Source of the DNA: Tetramitus jugosus
Taxonomy: Eukaryota; Heterolobosea; Eutetramitea; Acrasida; Vahlkampfiidae
DNA: 64,000 bases
Direction of reading: 5' to 3'
Assembly (NCBI GenBank): GCA_937625935.1
Contig: OW569354.1
Coordinates: forward strand, 248,001 to 312,000
Shown: positions 1 to 9,556 of the stretch, in pieces
Numbering within the stretch: the first letter of the stretch is position 1
Layout: each line of letters begins with the position of its first letter
The notes under the pieces: generated by a model
What the model saw: the letters and a program-made list of their open reading frames with translations, nothing else
Database searches by the model: none
What the model was told of the DNA's origin: nothing
Translations under genes and position numbers: made by a program

Positions 1-99
1 TACAACCTTACGATCATTTGATACTTCCTTCACTGTCAAATAAACTGAAAGTGGAGGCAGGAGAACAGCCGTGAACAAGGCAATGTCTTGTGTTTTCAT
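1..99 (-). CDS. PMP3/UPF0057-like small membrane protein, cut by the window edge
   Basis: The first 33 codons read on the minus strand from an ATG at 99 are open to base 1, so the gene continues outside the window. The peptide has a polar start (MKTQDIALF) followed by a hydrophobic stretch with the motif LLPPLSVYL. This resembles the first membrane span of the PMP3/LTI6 family, whose members are about 50-60 aa with two spans and a conserved LLPPLGV-type turn; here Ser replaces the usual Gly. Family members affect plasma-membrane potential and ion stress. An alternative in-frame ATG lies at 126. It would follow the next minus-strand gene by only about 70 nt. The call rests on one short motif. 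Confidence 0.45.
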   Translation of the reverse strand, partial: MKTQDIALFTAVLLPPLSVYLTVKEVSNDRKVV

Positions 100-170
100 T
101 TCTTGTTTCTGATTTTGAAGACACATCGGTCAAACAACAATTTCTATTCGATAGAGAATCAAATGCCCTA

Positions 171-1376
171 TCAATTCACTTGGTCCTCACTCTTTCTGAA
201 GTTGTCCTCCTCATCAGATTCTGATTGGTTATGAGCTGAGTTGTCATCATTGTCAGTTGCTCTTTGGAGTTCGAACGTTGCACTCTCATATCCATCTATC
301 ATAGTTTGAGCAGTGCGGGCACTGATTGGAGAAGCGCTCAAGCATGGTTCGTATCGATCCATGTTTCTACCGAGTGAAACTTCTCCTCTTACGTTGTACT
401 CTTCAGATTCATGAAGCAGCGGAGGTATAGATACAGTCACAGAGGCATTCTCGGCTTGTGTAGTTTCTTCAGAAGTGGATATTACGACTGATACCATTGG
501 TAGCGCACCACTATCATCTCGAGATGTTGATTGCTTGGGTTTTGGCTTTGACTTCTTTTCTTCACTGCCTCGTGATGTCTTGTTCTTCGTAGAGAGACGA
601 GTCACACAGCAACAGCACAATGTAGAAACAAACAAAAATCGCAACAGAGACCGAGAATGATAGTCTGTGTGATTGTCAATATCAGTATCCTTGTATCTCT
701 TCCACAGGCACATGCATCGCAATGCAACAAAGATGAGACCAACGAGCACACAGGCACCCACAAAGCTCAGAACCACAGATAGAACAATCACACCCGTGTC
801 ATTCAATCCCTTATGGGACACTTCAAAGTTCATCTGAACAGAGAATGTCTGTGCTTGAGTAGCGCTGATGGTCATTGCGGTTGCCATATCATCTGCATCA
901 ACAAAGCAAAAGCCTCCTTTGACACCGAGATAGTAAACAGAGCTGTTGTCTACCGTGTTGAATGTGAGAACTTGATCTCCTTCGCTAAAGGAACTTGCAA
1001 TGTGATGGTCGCTCTGATCTGTTGGCAGTTCATTCACTTGAACAAAAGAAGAAATTTGACAGTATTGCTGTTCTTTGACATTGACTATCATCTTGTATGA
1101 TCGACTCGACGAAGGAACAACAATCTTGAAATATTTCCATTCATTCTCTGATAGGGAAGCACTGAGAGACACTAGTTTCTCTAACTGTGGTGCATCAGTT
1201 AACAATTGAGCCATTCTCTCTGGTGATTGTTTGAATTGTAATGCAGTTCTCTCTTGAGATTCGTCGGTCATCGAGCTCCGTATCGTTGTCAAGATGATAC
1301 AGAGAGAACAGAGTAAGATGAACAGATGGCATCGACTGTATCTGGTGTGTGAGGATGAATGGTAGACGTGCGGCAT
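171..1376 (-). CDS. Type I membrane protein with a PPC-like ectodomain
   Basis: 401 aa, family not recognised. Residues about 17-33 form a hydrophobic signal peptide or anchor. Residues 195-219 form one strong transmembrane helix followed by a basic stop-transfer segment (RCMCLWKRYK). The ectodomain (about 75-180) has the spacing of a bacterial pre-peptidase C-terminal (PPC)-type beta-sandwich: EWKYFKIVVP, then ELPT, then SSVYYLGVKGG. That is inference from pattern only. The cytosolic tail (about 225-401) is Ser/Lys-rich, then acidic (SESDEED near the C-terminus), so it could be a phosphorylated scaffold. No introns are needed. A cell-surface receptor or adhesion role is possible, but nothing proves it. 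Confidence 0.7.
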   Translation of the reverse strand: MPHVYHSSSHTRYSRCHLFILLCSLCIILTTIRSSMTDESQERTALQFKQSPERMAQLLTDAPQLEKLVSLSASLSENEWKYFKIVVPSSSRSYKMIVNVKEQQYCQISSFVQVNELPTDQSDHHIASSFSEGDQVLTFNTVDNSSVYYLGVKGGFCFVDADDMATAMTISATQAQTFSVQMNFEVSHKGLNDTGVIVLSVVLSFVGACVLVGLIFVALRCMCLWKRYKDTDIDNHTDYHSRSLLRFLFVSTLCCCCVTRLSTKNKTSRGSEEKKSKPKPKQSTSRDDSGALPMVSVVISTSEETTQAENASVTVSIPPLLHESEEYNVRGEVSLGRNMDRYEPCLSASPISARTAQTMIDGYESATFELQRATDNDDNSAHNQSESDEEDNFRKSEDQVN

Positions 1377-1693
1377 GATAAGGTCTCTCAGAAGAACTGT
1401 GTGACTTTGGTTATGTTAATGATGCTGGTGTTATCTGTTGGTTGTGTTTGTTGAATAGTGTTGACATGATGATGATGACTGACACACAACCACGCACAAC
1501 ACAGCGGCAATGGACATCGAATATTCGCACAGTTCCTTCTGGAAAGGCAATCAGAGAACAAAACTCTTTAGATTCAATGTCCGAAAATCGAACCCTGGTT
1601 GGCGGGAAAAATCTACAAGAGCTCAATTCAAATAATTTTCCAAGAAGAGGAAGATGATTGTATTTACAACGAAATGAATGAACCTTTGATAAC
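1377..1693. other. Intergenic region between two minus-strand genes
   Basis: 317 bp holding the promoter of the membrane-protein gene that starts at 1376 and the 3' end of the CRAL-TRIO gene. Apart from the E2F-like sequence at 1599-1610 I see nothing in it. The short overlapping frames here have no recognisable protein features. Confidence 0.6.
1599..1610 (+). promoter_or_regulatory. E2F-like site
   Basis: TTGGCGGGAAAA matches the classical E2F/DP consensus (TTSSCGS with flanking T/A). It lies about 225 bp upstream of the start codon of the 171-1376 gene and just past the end of the CRAL-TRIO gene. The match is exact but short, so chance cannot be excluded. Confidence 0.3.
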
Positions 1694-2500
1694 TTATTGC
1701 TGTTGTTCAACAAGCACTCTGTCAATGTACTGACCCAATGTTTCCTTGTCGTCCTTCATCCTTGTAGTTAAATACTCTCTGACGGTTGTGCCTTTCGATG
1801 CACCACCAAACTTTTCCAACAAATTCTCAGGAGTGTATCTGTTCTGCAACTCTTCATTCACATTCTTGGACAAGAATAAAAACTTTGACTTGGTCTTCTC
1901 ATCCAAAAACAGTTTCACAACAGCCCACACAGTGGAAAAATACCATGGTGGTTGAACCAAAATTGCCTCAATCAACCTCTCTGGATAGTTGTTTTGTCCG
2001 ACTGTGAGAATAATGTTGTCGACGCCCTTGTCCACATTTCTCAATCCCCATCCCTCATAGTCAAATATCAGAACAAAGTGCTCATTGTTGTTCTTCAGAT
2101 TTCGAATCGCCACCTCTAATGTCAACACCATCAATGCCTCTACTTGATCCAATGGCAGTGAACCAGGTGTGTGCTTTCCAGGTGTAATTACAATGGTAGG
2201 TCTGCCCAACTTGTCTTCACCCATGAACTGACATGCTTCAGTGTCTAGAACAGAGTTGCACATCTCCATCGAGTACTGTTCCACTCTTGTTTCCTCTCTC
2301 CAATCGCAGTGAGCCTTGGCCATGTCATATGCTTTCTGTACGTCGAATTTTCGAGCTCGGAGCCATCGAAGACACATGGCATCACTAAAGTCCTGATCTC
2401 TAAACTTTTGTTTGAGCCCGGTTTGTTCCATGGTTTGCTTGAAAGAGTTGAGAATGGCTGCTTGAGCTTCATTGAGTTGTGCTTCACTTGACTCGGTCAT
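1694..2500 (-). CDS. Sec14-like CRAL-TRIO domain protein
   Basis: 268 aa, a typical length for a single-domain Sec14-type phosphatidylinositol or lipophilic-ligand carrier. The CRAL-TRIO N-terminal helices (about 35-75) include LRWLRARKFDVQKAYDM, a hallmark of the family. The lipid-binding domain follows (about 90-240) with GRPTIVI, FVLIFDYEGWGLRN, NNYPERL, PPWYFSTVWAVVKLFLDEKTKSK and LEKFGG. Such proteins move or present lipids between membranes in the cytosol and regulate phosphoinositide metabolism. No signal peptide, GOLD or other extra domain is present. It is divergent to the ankyrin-TBC gene across an 800-bp gap. Confidence 0.92.
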   Translation of the reverse strand: MTESSEAQLNEAQAAILNSFKQTMEQTGLKQKFRDQDFSDAMCLRWLRARKFDVQKAYDMAKAHCDWREETRVEQYSMEMCNSVLDTEACQFMGEDKLGRPTIVITPGKHTPGSLPLDQVEALMVLTLEVAIRNLKNNNEHFVLIFDYEGWGLRNVDKGVDNIILTVGQNNYPERLIEAILVQPPWYFSTVWAVVKLFLDEKTKSKFLFLSKNVNEELQNRYTPENLLEKFGGASKGTTVREYLTTRMKDDKETLGQYIDRVLVEQQQ

Positions 2501-3299
2501 TTGTGTGCGTAGTTGAATATATAGTTGAATTCAGTTGTTTTTGTTGTTATACCTGGTTTATGATATGGTGATAATTGAAAAAAGATTGAGAACGGGTATA
2601 AAGGATGATGAAGACGCTTGTTTTCTTGTTTGCGAATACGGACCTGTACGGTATGACTGTTGTCGCTCTCGAGTGGTGCTTCTGCGTCCAATTGTTTTTG
2701 AGATCACACAAGGAAAAAATAAACTCAACCTCACACAATCCGCCATATGGAACAAAAATAGCATGTTATTTGCTCCGAAAAAAAGCCTAAATTCTCCATC
2801 TACAGCTTTTTCGCCAGATTGTTGGAATCCCCCAAAAATACGCCTAAAGTCCAACCCCAGAAAGAAACACTTGTTCCCGTGGTAGAAGCATTTGAGATTG
2901 TTTTTCGGCACTGTCACCAGTTGTTTGCTTTGCAGGAATTCATCGTACTTTCTCATCCGATAGATTCGTCCTTTCTTCCAGTTTACGTAAATGCGCTCTA
3001 CAACTTGTCACATGTCATCTCCCGGACAAACAACAACGAGAAAATTGTCAACGGTAACAATTTCCCGAACTGACCCAAACAACGACCAAACCTCCACATC
3101 ATCATCCACATCGTCTCCCTTTTTTCTTGCACACCACCACAAGAAAATATCATTTGTACAAAGCCCAACATTGCCATCCACCTCCATTCTCTCTTCAATT
3201 TTGCCAACAACCACACCACCAACATCGTAGTCGTCCGCACAATCTGACAACAATACACACAACAATTTTTTTCACCATACAAAAGTCATACGAACAATC
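2501..3299. other. Divergent promoter region
   Basis: About 800 bp separate the starts of the CRAL-TRIO gene (minus) and the TBC gene (plus). The right half, about 3060-3250, is C/A-rich with runs such as CACCACCACAAG, probably the 5' leader of the TBC transcript. Short open frames exist on both strands but overlap each other and show no domain, so I do not call a gene. Confidence 0.6.
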
Positions 3300-6095
3300 A
3301 TGGATGCAACATCACCACCACCACCGTCATCATCAGTGGTACAAGAGTCAAGCAAAGCAGTGGGCGTGACACATCATCACAATGAGGAGGTCGGCGAAAG
3401 GAATCATCACAACGAAAATAACACTCACAACAATAATAATAATTTTAACGAAAAGGGAAATTCAACAACAACAACAACAGTACATCAACTGCAAGAAGAT
3501 ATTCCTTCGTCTGTTTCACAACAACAACAACAAGAACAACAATCATCATCATCATCATCAATAGAGCCTCAGTTCACAATTACTACCATTACCAATATTG
3601 ACTCGTTTGAAACAACTGTTGAACAATCACAACCACCATCAACATCAGAAAAAATGGAGGAACAAATTTTGTCATCATCGGTCGTTGTAGAAATAAGCAA
3701 TCACACTCATCATCATCATCATCATAGTAACAATAATAGTCATGTGATAACAAATGGAGGTGGTGATGATGCCAAACCGTCTCACTCACCCACCAATAAC
3801 CACAATAACAACCATATCAACAATAGTTCATCATCACTCTCCTCTACTTCCTCTTCATCATCATCATCTACCGATCAGGATGAATCAACCACTACTACTA
3901 CTGCTGTTGTTCATCATCATCATCAACAACAACAACAACAACACAACAGTAGTGATGACACAACAACAACAACATGTCATAGTGAATATGTCAATGTAAA
4001 GGACATGTCATGTATACTAGCAGTAGAACAAATTACATTGGATGGAGCTACTCCATCATCATTCACTACCATTACATCCACAACCATGGACAACAATAAT
4101 CAAATCATGGACATTGATGAAAATGGTCATGTTGTATCAGAAGAAGCACAAGAATCATCCAATCTCCGTATACAATTACCATCATCAAAGGAAGAAATAC
4201 AGGCAATCATTTACAAGTCATGTGAGAGTGGTGATATTTTCAAGTTGGCCACAACAGTGTCTCAACTCATTCATGACTCTATCAATCAACAACTCTCCAT
4301 CAATAGCAACAGTAGCAGTGACAATAAGGAACAACACTTGTATGATCAAATGGTTCAACAGTTTAATCTATTGGACTATATGAAACAATTGACTGCTTCT
4401 TCTTCTTCTGCTTCTTCTTCTTCCACTCCTACGACAACAACTGATGGTATCTTAAACAACAACAACAATAGCAATAGCAATAGCAATAGCAATAGTCAAA
4501 TGTTTCAATTGACAAGAGAAGCCCAGTTGGCAACCATCAACTTTATTGATCCACAATCGGGATATGCACCCATTCACATTGCCGTTCTCAACAATCACAT
4601 GGACTGTGTGTCATTTCTGAGCAAGTGTCAAACCATTGATCTCAATCTCACATGTACCATTCATGAACAGACTGCACTGCACAAGAGTGTCTTTTACAAT
4701 TTTGTAGGTATGACTCACATGTTGCTCCAGAGAGGAGCAAATCATGGATTGGCTGATAAGCATGGAGAGACACCAGTCATGCTCAGTGCACGACTCAATC
4801 ACGACAATTGTAGTAGTCTCATGGTGGAGTACGGTGCTGATGTAAGTCTATTGTATGACTCATCACGTCTCACTCTCAATGACAATAAGGATCATCATGT
4901 GAATAACAATAGTAGTAGTAGTAGTAGTAGCAGTAGTAGTACAGGTCATCATGACATTAACAATAGCAGTAGTAGTAGTGGAAATGTGGCTCAGTATGAT
5001 CGATATGGATGGACCATTGGATCTGGTCACAGTATTTTCAAGAATGGTAGTAATGCTAGTAGTAGTAGTAGTAATAATAATAATGGTGGTGCATCCTCGC
5101 GTCAAAGTCGAAAGATTCGAGTGCGCTCCGAAACACCCTTGCTCGACAAGTTTAGAGACGATCAAACAGACAGGGAGGAGGAAAGAGTGGCCAAATGGAG
5201 AAAAATGTTGCGCAAATCAGCAGAAAAGAGAAGAAAGAAGCCAGACTTCATTCATCGAAAGCTAAAGGAACGTGTCCGTAAGGGAATACCAGATGCCGTA
5301 CGAGGTCAAGCATGGATCATCATTACGCGGTCCGATGAACTCAAATTGGCCAATCCTGGCGTTTATCAACACTGTCTCAAGCAACCATCAGTTCATTCGA
5401 AACAGATTGATCTCGATGTGAAGAGAGAGTTTAGAGAGCATCGCCTATTTGCCAAGCGATATGGTCATGGTCAAATTATGCTGTACAATGTACTCAAGGC
5501 GTACTCTGTCTACAATCCTAATCTCGGTTACACGCAGGGCATGTCCATACTGGCTGCACTATTGCTCATGTACATGGAAGAGGAAGATGCATTCTGGACG
5601 TTTGCTACTGTTATGAAACATCCAAAGCATCTCATGGAGGCAACGTTTGCCGAGGGGTTGCCCCGATTGGCAGAATCATTCTATGTGCACGAGCGACTGT
5701 TGTCAAAGCACATGGGCAAACTGTTTGCACACATGAATGAACACTCGGTGTTGACTAGTGCTTATGCTACGAGGTGGTACATGCAGGTGATGATTGGTAT
5801 TCTGCCATGGGATGTCGCTCTTGTCGTGTGGGATCTGTTCCTCTCTGAGGGATACAAGGTCATTTACAGCATTGTTTACTCATTGATGAAGTTGCTGGAG
5901 AAGGACCTGATTGGGCAGGACTTTGAAGTATTGCTCACACGGCTCAGCCACTTGGACAAGCACGACATTGATGCAACAAAGCTCTTGAAGATATCAGTCA
6001 ATGATAAAATCAAGGCCAAGAAGTTGCTCAAGTATGAGAACGAGTATGCTAAGAAGCAGGCAGCACCTACCAACAACAATAAACAAAAGCGATAA
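3300..6095 (+). CDS. Ankyrin-repeat TBC domain Rab GTPase-activating protein
   Basis: 931 aa. Residues 1-290 are low complexity (His, Gln, Asn, Ser and Thr runs) and probably disordered. Residues about 400-525 hold three or four ankyrin repeats (GYAPIHIAVLNNHMDCVSFL, EQTALHKSV, GETPVMLSARLN). A second Ser/Asn-rich linker leads to the TBC domain (about 650-875), starting RKGIPDAVRGQAW. Both catalytic fingers are present: the arginine finger in IxxDxxR (IDLDVKR, R709) and the glutamine finger in YTQGM (Q746), so the GAP should be active. It should speed GTP hydrolysis by a Rab in vesicle traffic; the ankyrin repeats probably select a partner. A basic tail ends it. It is convergent with the next gene (98-bp gap). 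Confidence 0.93.
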   Translation: MDATSPPPPSSSVVQESSKAVGVTHHHNEEVGERNHHNENNTHNNNNNFNEKGNSTTTTTVHQLQEDIPSSVSQQQQQEQQSSSSSSIEPQFTITTITNIDSFETTVEQSQPPSTSEKMEEQILSSSVVVEISNHTHHHHHHSNNNSHVITNGGGDDAKPSHSPTNNHNNNHINNSSSSLSSTSSSSSSSTDQDESTTTTTAVVHHHHQQQQQQHNSSDDTTTTTCHSEYVNVKDMSCILAVEQITLDGATPSSFTTITSTTMDNNNQIMDIDENGHVVSEEAQESSNLRIQLPSSKEEIQAIIYKSCESGDIFKLATTVSQLIHDSINQQLSINSNSSSDNKEQHLYDQMVQQFNLLDYMKQLTASSSSASSSSTPTTTTDGILNNNNNSNSNSNSNSQMFQLTREAQLATINFIDPQSGYAPIHIAVLNNHMDCVSFLSKCQTIDLNLTCTIHEQTALHKSVFYNFVGMTHMLLQRGANHGLADKHGETPVMLSARLNHDNCSSLMVEYGADVSLLYDSSRLTLNDNKDHHVNNNSSSSSSSSSSTGHHDINNSSSSSGNVAQYDRYGWTIGSGHSIFKNGSNASSSSSNNNNGGASSRQSRKIRVRSETPLLDKFRDDQTDREEERVAKWRKMLRKSAEKRRKKPDFIHRKLKERVRKGIPDAVRGQAWIIITRSDELKLANPGVYQHCLKQPSVHSKQIDLDVKREFREHRLFAKRYGHGQIMLYNVLKAYSVYNPNLGYTQGMSILAALLLMYMEEEDAFWTFATVMKHPKHLMEATFAEGLPRLAESFYVHERLLSKHMGKLFAHMNEHSVLTSAYATRWYMQVMIGILPWDVALVVWDLFLSEGYKVIYSIVYSLMKLLEKDLIGQDFEVLLTRLSHLDKHDIDATKLLKISVNDKIKAKKLLKYENEYAKKQAAPTNNNKQKR

Positions 6096-6193
6096 CAAAT
6101 CGCTTATTTTTGAGAGAGGAGAGCGAATGATTAACCAAGTAACTCTTTGTTTTATTGTTTTTATTATGGCTTGATGGACAGTAGATCGCCACC

Positions 6194-8269
6194 TTAAGCA
6201 TGTATTTGCTTAAGTTGATTCAATCGCTGTAGACTATCAATACCCTCTTGTCTAACAGATACGGATTCAGTTGGCAGCAATGGATAAGCTCTTGGAAGAG
6301 ACAATCCTATCAGGACAAATGAGAAGAACTCGGCATTCTTCAAATATTCCAAAGTGGCATTGTTGTGAGACAAGACAGCATTCATCTTGGATCTCAACTC
6401 GTTTGCCTTGGTCAGATCACCAGTCACCTTCTCACAATAGTTGGCATAACTGTCGTAGAGAAGTGGCAGCTTGTAACCATTGGTTCCCACTTGTTCAAGT
6501 GCAATGGCAATTGCATGGTTGTACACTTGCTCGACTGCTTCACTGTTGGCACCGTCCATTGCGAGTGCTTCTGCTCTGCGCTTCAACAAGTAAGGATAAT
6601 CAAATGAAGTGATTCTCAAGTGAGGAATACCACGGTTGGCAATCATTTGGTCAATGTACTTGTGAGCCTGTGCAGAATTGTTTCTGCTCATCAACAATTC
6701 AACCAACACCATTCTTGCATAGTGATTGATTTGAGCATTTTCTTCTGATGGTGGAGTACTGCTAGTGCTCTTTGTGCTGCTACTCTTGGTAGCAGAGGCG
6801 TTCAACAACAAGGAATCAGCAAGTGTCAAAATGTCCTGTCCAATGGTTTCACTGTCTCTCTTGCCCATTCGCACCTCACACAACAAGAGCATATTCTCAT
6901 AAATGGATCGAAGCATTTGAGTCTTTGGGAATGAGAGCAATTGTTTGATGGCACGTGAAAAGAGTGGTGCAGCACCCGAGTAGTCACCCATTCTGGCCTT
7001 GAGAGATGCCAATGCAGCCACATCCAACGCATTGACCAATGTATTCTCCAGTGTTGGATCCTCTAGTCGCTTCTGCAAGAATGACTCTGCTGCCTCACGT
7101 TCATTCGACAGTGTCAATATTTCAACCAGTGTCACATTGGCCTGTGCTTCATACTGTGCCACAGATTCGTACACAGAGTCAACATTGTGAGGCAGTTCAG
7201 TGCCCAACACTGGGTCAAACTCTGATGGAGAGACACCTTGTGGATTCCAACGGGAGGGCACAGTGTAGAATTGTTTGCGCAAGTGTTCGAGATCAGCCTC
7301 CACAGACTCAACACCCGATCCGACTTGACCATAGCGACCAGAGGACTTGAATTCAGCATTGGCCAGTGCCACTCGACGCTTATGAGCCAACACTGCTCTA
7401 TCAATCATTTGATTGAGTGATTTGAGACGAGTGAGGAATTGTTCGACTTGATGCTTGGCAAGAGTGTACTGTCCCAATTCGAATGCATTGATGACACTGG
7501 TCATGAACATGTCCAATGTGTAAATGAGTGGATAGTGATGATAGGATGTGGTGGATGAGGCACTGGTAGCCAATGTAGATGCTGCAACAGATGATGCTGC
7601 TGACACTGTAGTGGCAGTGGTAGTGGCAGAGGAGAGGGGTGGTGACAAGAGATTGAGAATGTTATTCTTGTTATCAGTGTTGTTGTTATCAGTGTTGTTG
7701 TTGTTATTGTTGTGACTATTGTGGTTGGAAAAGAGAGAGGCATGTGCCTGATGGAATCCCTGATTGGCAGCATGTTCATTCACTTGTTGGAACGTGTTTT
7801 GAACAAATAGGAATCGATCCAAGTATTGTTGATAAGAAGTGATTTGATTCATGATGGCTTCTTCTTCTTTTGCTGCTGCTGCTGATGATGATGATGATGC
7901 ATCATCTTCATCAGAGTAAACAATGCGCTTAAACGTTTCCAATGCTTCTTGTTGTTGCTTTGGTTCTACTTGTGCTTCTTGAATCATTTGATTCAATTGA
8001 GAGACGAGTGACTCTGCTTTTGTTTGCAAGTGTTGATTCAATGATTGGATCTGAACAATGGATTGCTTGTTGTTCAATTGTTGTTGTTTGTTGATGGTTT
8101 TGTTAACAGAGGAAACGACTGGTGATTCCACTGATTTCAATTGTTGTTGAATGAATTGAGAGGGAGATTGAGTAAAGTCAATCGTTGCTGCAGTGCTCAC
8201 TCTTCTCATTTGTTGTTGTTGTTGATTCAATCTCTTGGATGAATGAGACAATATCACACGCTTCATCAT
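6194..8269 (-). CDS. Probable mitochondrial TPR-like protein of unknown function
   Basis: 691 aa, not recognised. The N-terminus (MMKRVILSHSSKRLN, then RRVST) is basic and hydroxylated with no acids, as in a mitochondrial presequence. Residues about 40-260 are Gln/Asn/Ser/Thr-rich, with a small hydrophobic Ala/Ser/Thr stretch near 215-245. From about 260 onward the protein is helical with TPR-like units (for example LASLKARMGDYSGAAPLFSRAI and the arrays around 560-640), suggesting a protein-binding superhelix. Tim44-like or PPR assignment is not supported. The presequence and the repeat reading are inferences. Confidence 0.6.
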   Translation of the reverse strand: MMKRVILSHSSKRLNQQQQQMRRVSTAATIDFTQSPSQFIQQQLKSVESPVVSSVNKTINKQQQLNNKQSIVQIQSLNQHLQTKAESLVSQLNQMIQEAQVEPKQQQEALETFKRIVYSDEDDASSSSSAAAAKEEEAIMNQITSYQQYLDRFLFVQNTFQQVNEHAANQGFHQAHASLFSNHNSHNNNNNNTDNNNTDNKNNILNLLSPPLSSATTTATTVSAASSVAASTLATSASSTTSYHHYPLIYTLDMFMTSVINAFELGQYTLAKHQVEQFLTRLKSLNQMIDRAVLAHKRRVALANAEFKSSGRYGQVGSGVESVEADLEHLRKQFYTVPSRWNPQGVSPSEFDPVLGTELPHNVDSVYESVAQYEAQANVTLVEILTLSNEREAAESFLQKRLEDPTLENTLVNALDVAALASLKARMGDYSGAAPLFSRAIKQLLSFPKTQMLRSIYENMLLLCEVRMGKRDSETIGQDILTLADSLLLNASATKSSSTKSTSSTPPSEENAQINHYARMVLVELLMSRNNSAQAHKYIDQMIANRGIPHLRITSFDYPYLLKRRAEALAMDGANSEAVEQVYNHAIAIALEQVGTNGYKLPLLYDSYANYCEKVTGDLTKANELRSKMNAVLSHNNATLEYLKNAEFFSFVLIGLSLPRAYPLLPTESVSVRQEGIDSLQRLNQLKQIHA

Positions 8270-8595
8270 TTTTTTTCTTGTATGACTGTTATTGATTATT
8301 ATTATTATTATTGTTTGTTTGTTTGTTATCAGCGCAGAAAAATGCTTTTATTGTTGATGCGTCCCAAAAAAAAATGATGTCTTGCTCTCTCTACCAAAGG
8401 ATGACTCGCCCAATTCTTTGCGTTTTTCTCTTGTTGCGTGTGAACTGGAAATCTCCGATGGCGGCAAAAATTGTTTATTGTAAAATGTGGGTGGTTGACC
8501 TCCGACAATGGAGTGTATGTACAATACTTTGGAAACAAGGCACGAGGGTGCGACAAGCACTCATGCCAAAAAGAAGCGATTCATCAAAAGTGGCC
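8270..8595. other. Intergenic region
   Basis: 326 bp upstream of the TPR-like gene, containing ATT and GTTT repeats at about 8293-8328 directly before its start codon, and the 3' end of the coiled-coil gene. No other element is visible. Confidence 0.5.
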
Positions 8596-9420
8596 TTACA
8601 CAGTCAATGAGACATCACGACTCAATTCATGAATCGCGTGATTCATCAGTCTCAATTTGGATTTGCCACTACTGAATCGTCGAACACCATCTCGTGGCAG
8701 TGAGTTTGTAATATCAGTCAGTGGAGACCCTCTTGTTGACAGAGGACTGTTGAAGCGTGCGGGTGAATCGCTCATATCACTGCATGTGCTACTAATTGGA
8801 CTCATTGGAGCATTCTCTCCCATGGTACTGCTGAATGCATATGAACCGACACTCATGGGAGACATGAGTCTGGATGCAGTTGAGGAACCAGCAGACATTT
8901 CGTTAGCATGTCTCAAATACTCCAACTGTTTCTCCAATACACACAAATCAATCGATTGACTCTTCACAGTTTTCATGGACTCTTCCAACTCCTTGCACTT
9001 TTGTTCATACATGTCCTCCAACTCCTCATACTCACCCTTGACAATCTTCAATTCGGCAAAAGTTGTCCGAAGGCCCTGTTCAGTAGCTTTAGTCTTTTGA
9101 TTCAACAGTTCTGCTTGTTGTTCCAACATCATGACACGAGTTCGTTCCTCATCTCTCTCACTGGTCAATTGGAGAATGGATTCATTGAGAGATTGATTCT
9201 CCAATGTCAATTGCTGCATGGTTGACGAGTGATCCGACAATTGAATCCTTAGTTCATTCAACGTTTCTTCTAGTTGTTGCTTATCGTTTCTCAGAGATTG
9301 GATGACCACGTGTGGTGGTTGCTCTTGTGATTGCTCAGAGTCAGTATTCATTGATAGTGACTTGCGTATCTCTAGAATACTCTTGTACAGGAAGGATAGA
9401 ACAGAGGGTATACGATCCAT
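8596..9420 (-). CDS. Short coiled-coil protein with Ser/Pro-rich tail
   Basis: 274 aa from the ATG at 9420 (MDRIPSVLSFLYK). I chose this start because the open frame further upstream overlaps the 3' end of the Tim21/Coa1-like gene. Residues about 45-180 form a heptad-type coiled coil rich in Leu, Gln, Glu and Lys (for example QQLEETLNELRIQL, EDMYEQKCKELEE). Residues 195-250 are rich in Ser-Pro and Ser-Thr sites (SPISS, SPARFNSP, GSPLTD), looking like targets of proline-directed kinases. The C-terminus carries a small basic helix. It could be a centrosome, basal body or cytoskeletal linker, but no specific family is recognised. Confidence 0.6.
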   Translation of the reverse strand: MDRIPSVLSFLYKSILEIRKSLSMNTDSEQSQEQPPHVVIQSLRNDKQQLEETLNELRIQLSDHSSTMQQLTLENQSLNESILQLTSERDEERTRVMMLEQQAELLNQKTKATEQGLRTTFAELKIVKGEYEELEDMYEQKCKELEESMKTVKSQSIDLCVLEKQLEYLRHANEMSAGSSTASRLMSPMSVGSYAFSSTMGENAPMSPISSTCSDMSDSPARFNSPLSTRGSPLTDITNSLPRDGVRRFSSGKSKLRLMNHAIHELSRDVSLTV

Positions 9421-9556
9421 GGTTTTTGTGCCGGTGATGCTGTTGTTGAGAGTGTTTTGACCTTTCAATTTTTGCCAAATGAATTTCCTGTGAGAGAAAT
9501 ATGTAACGGTCATATTTTTTTGAAGTTCAATTCTCCGGAACGAATGATAAACCAGT

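Noticed and set aside
2535-2956. Overlapping open frames on both strands between the CRAL-TRIO and TBC genes
   Set aside because: Short, mutually overlapping, with no domain or homology I recognise; the region is better explained as a divergent promoter.
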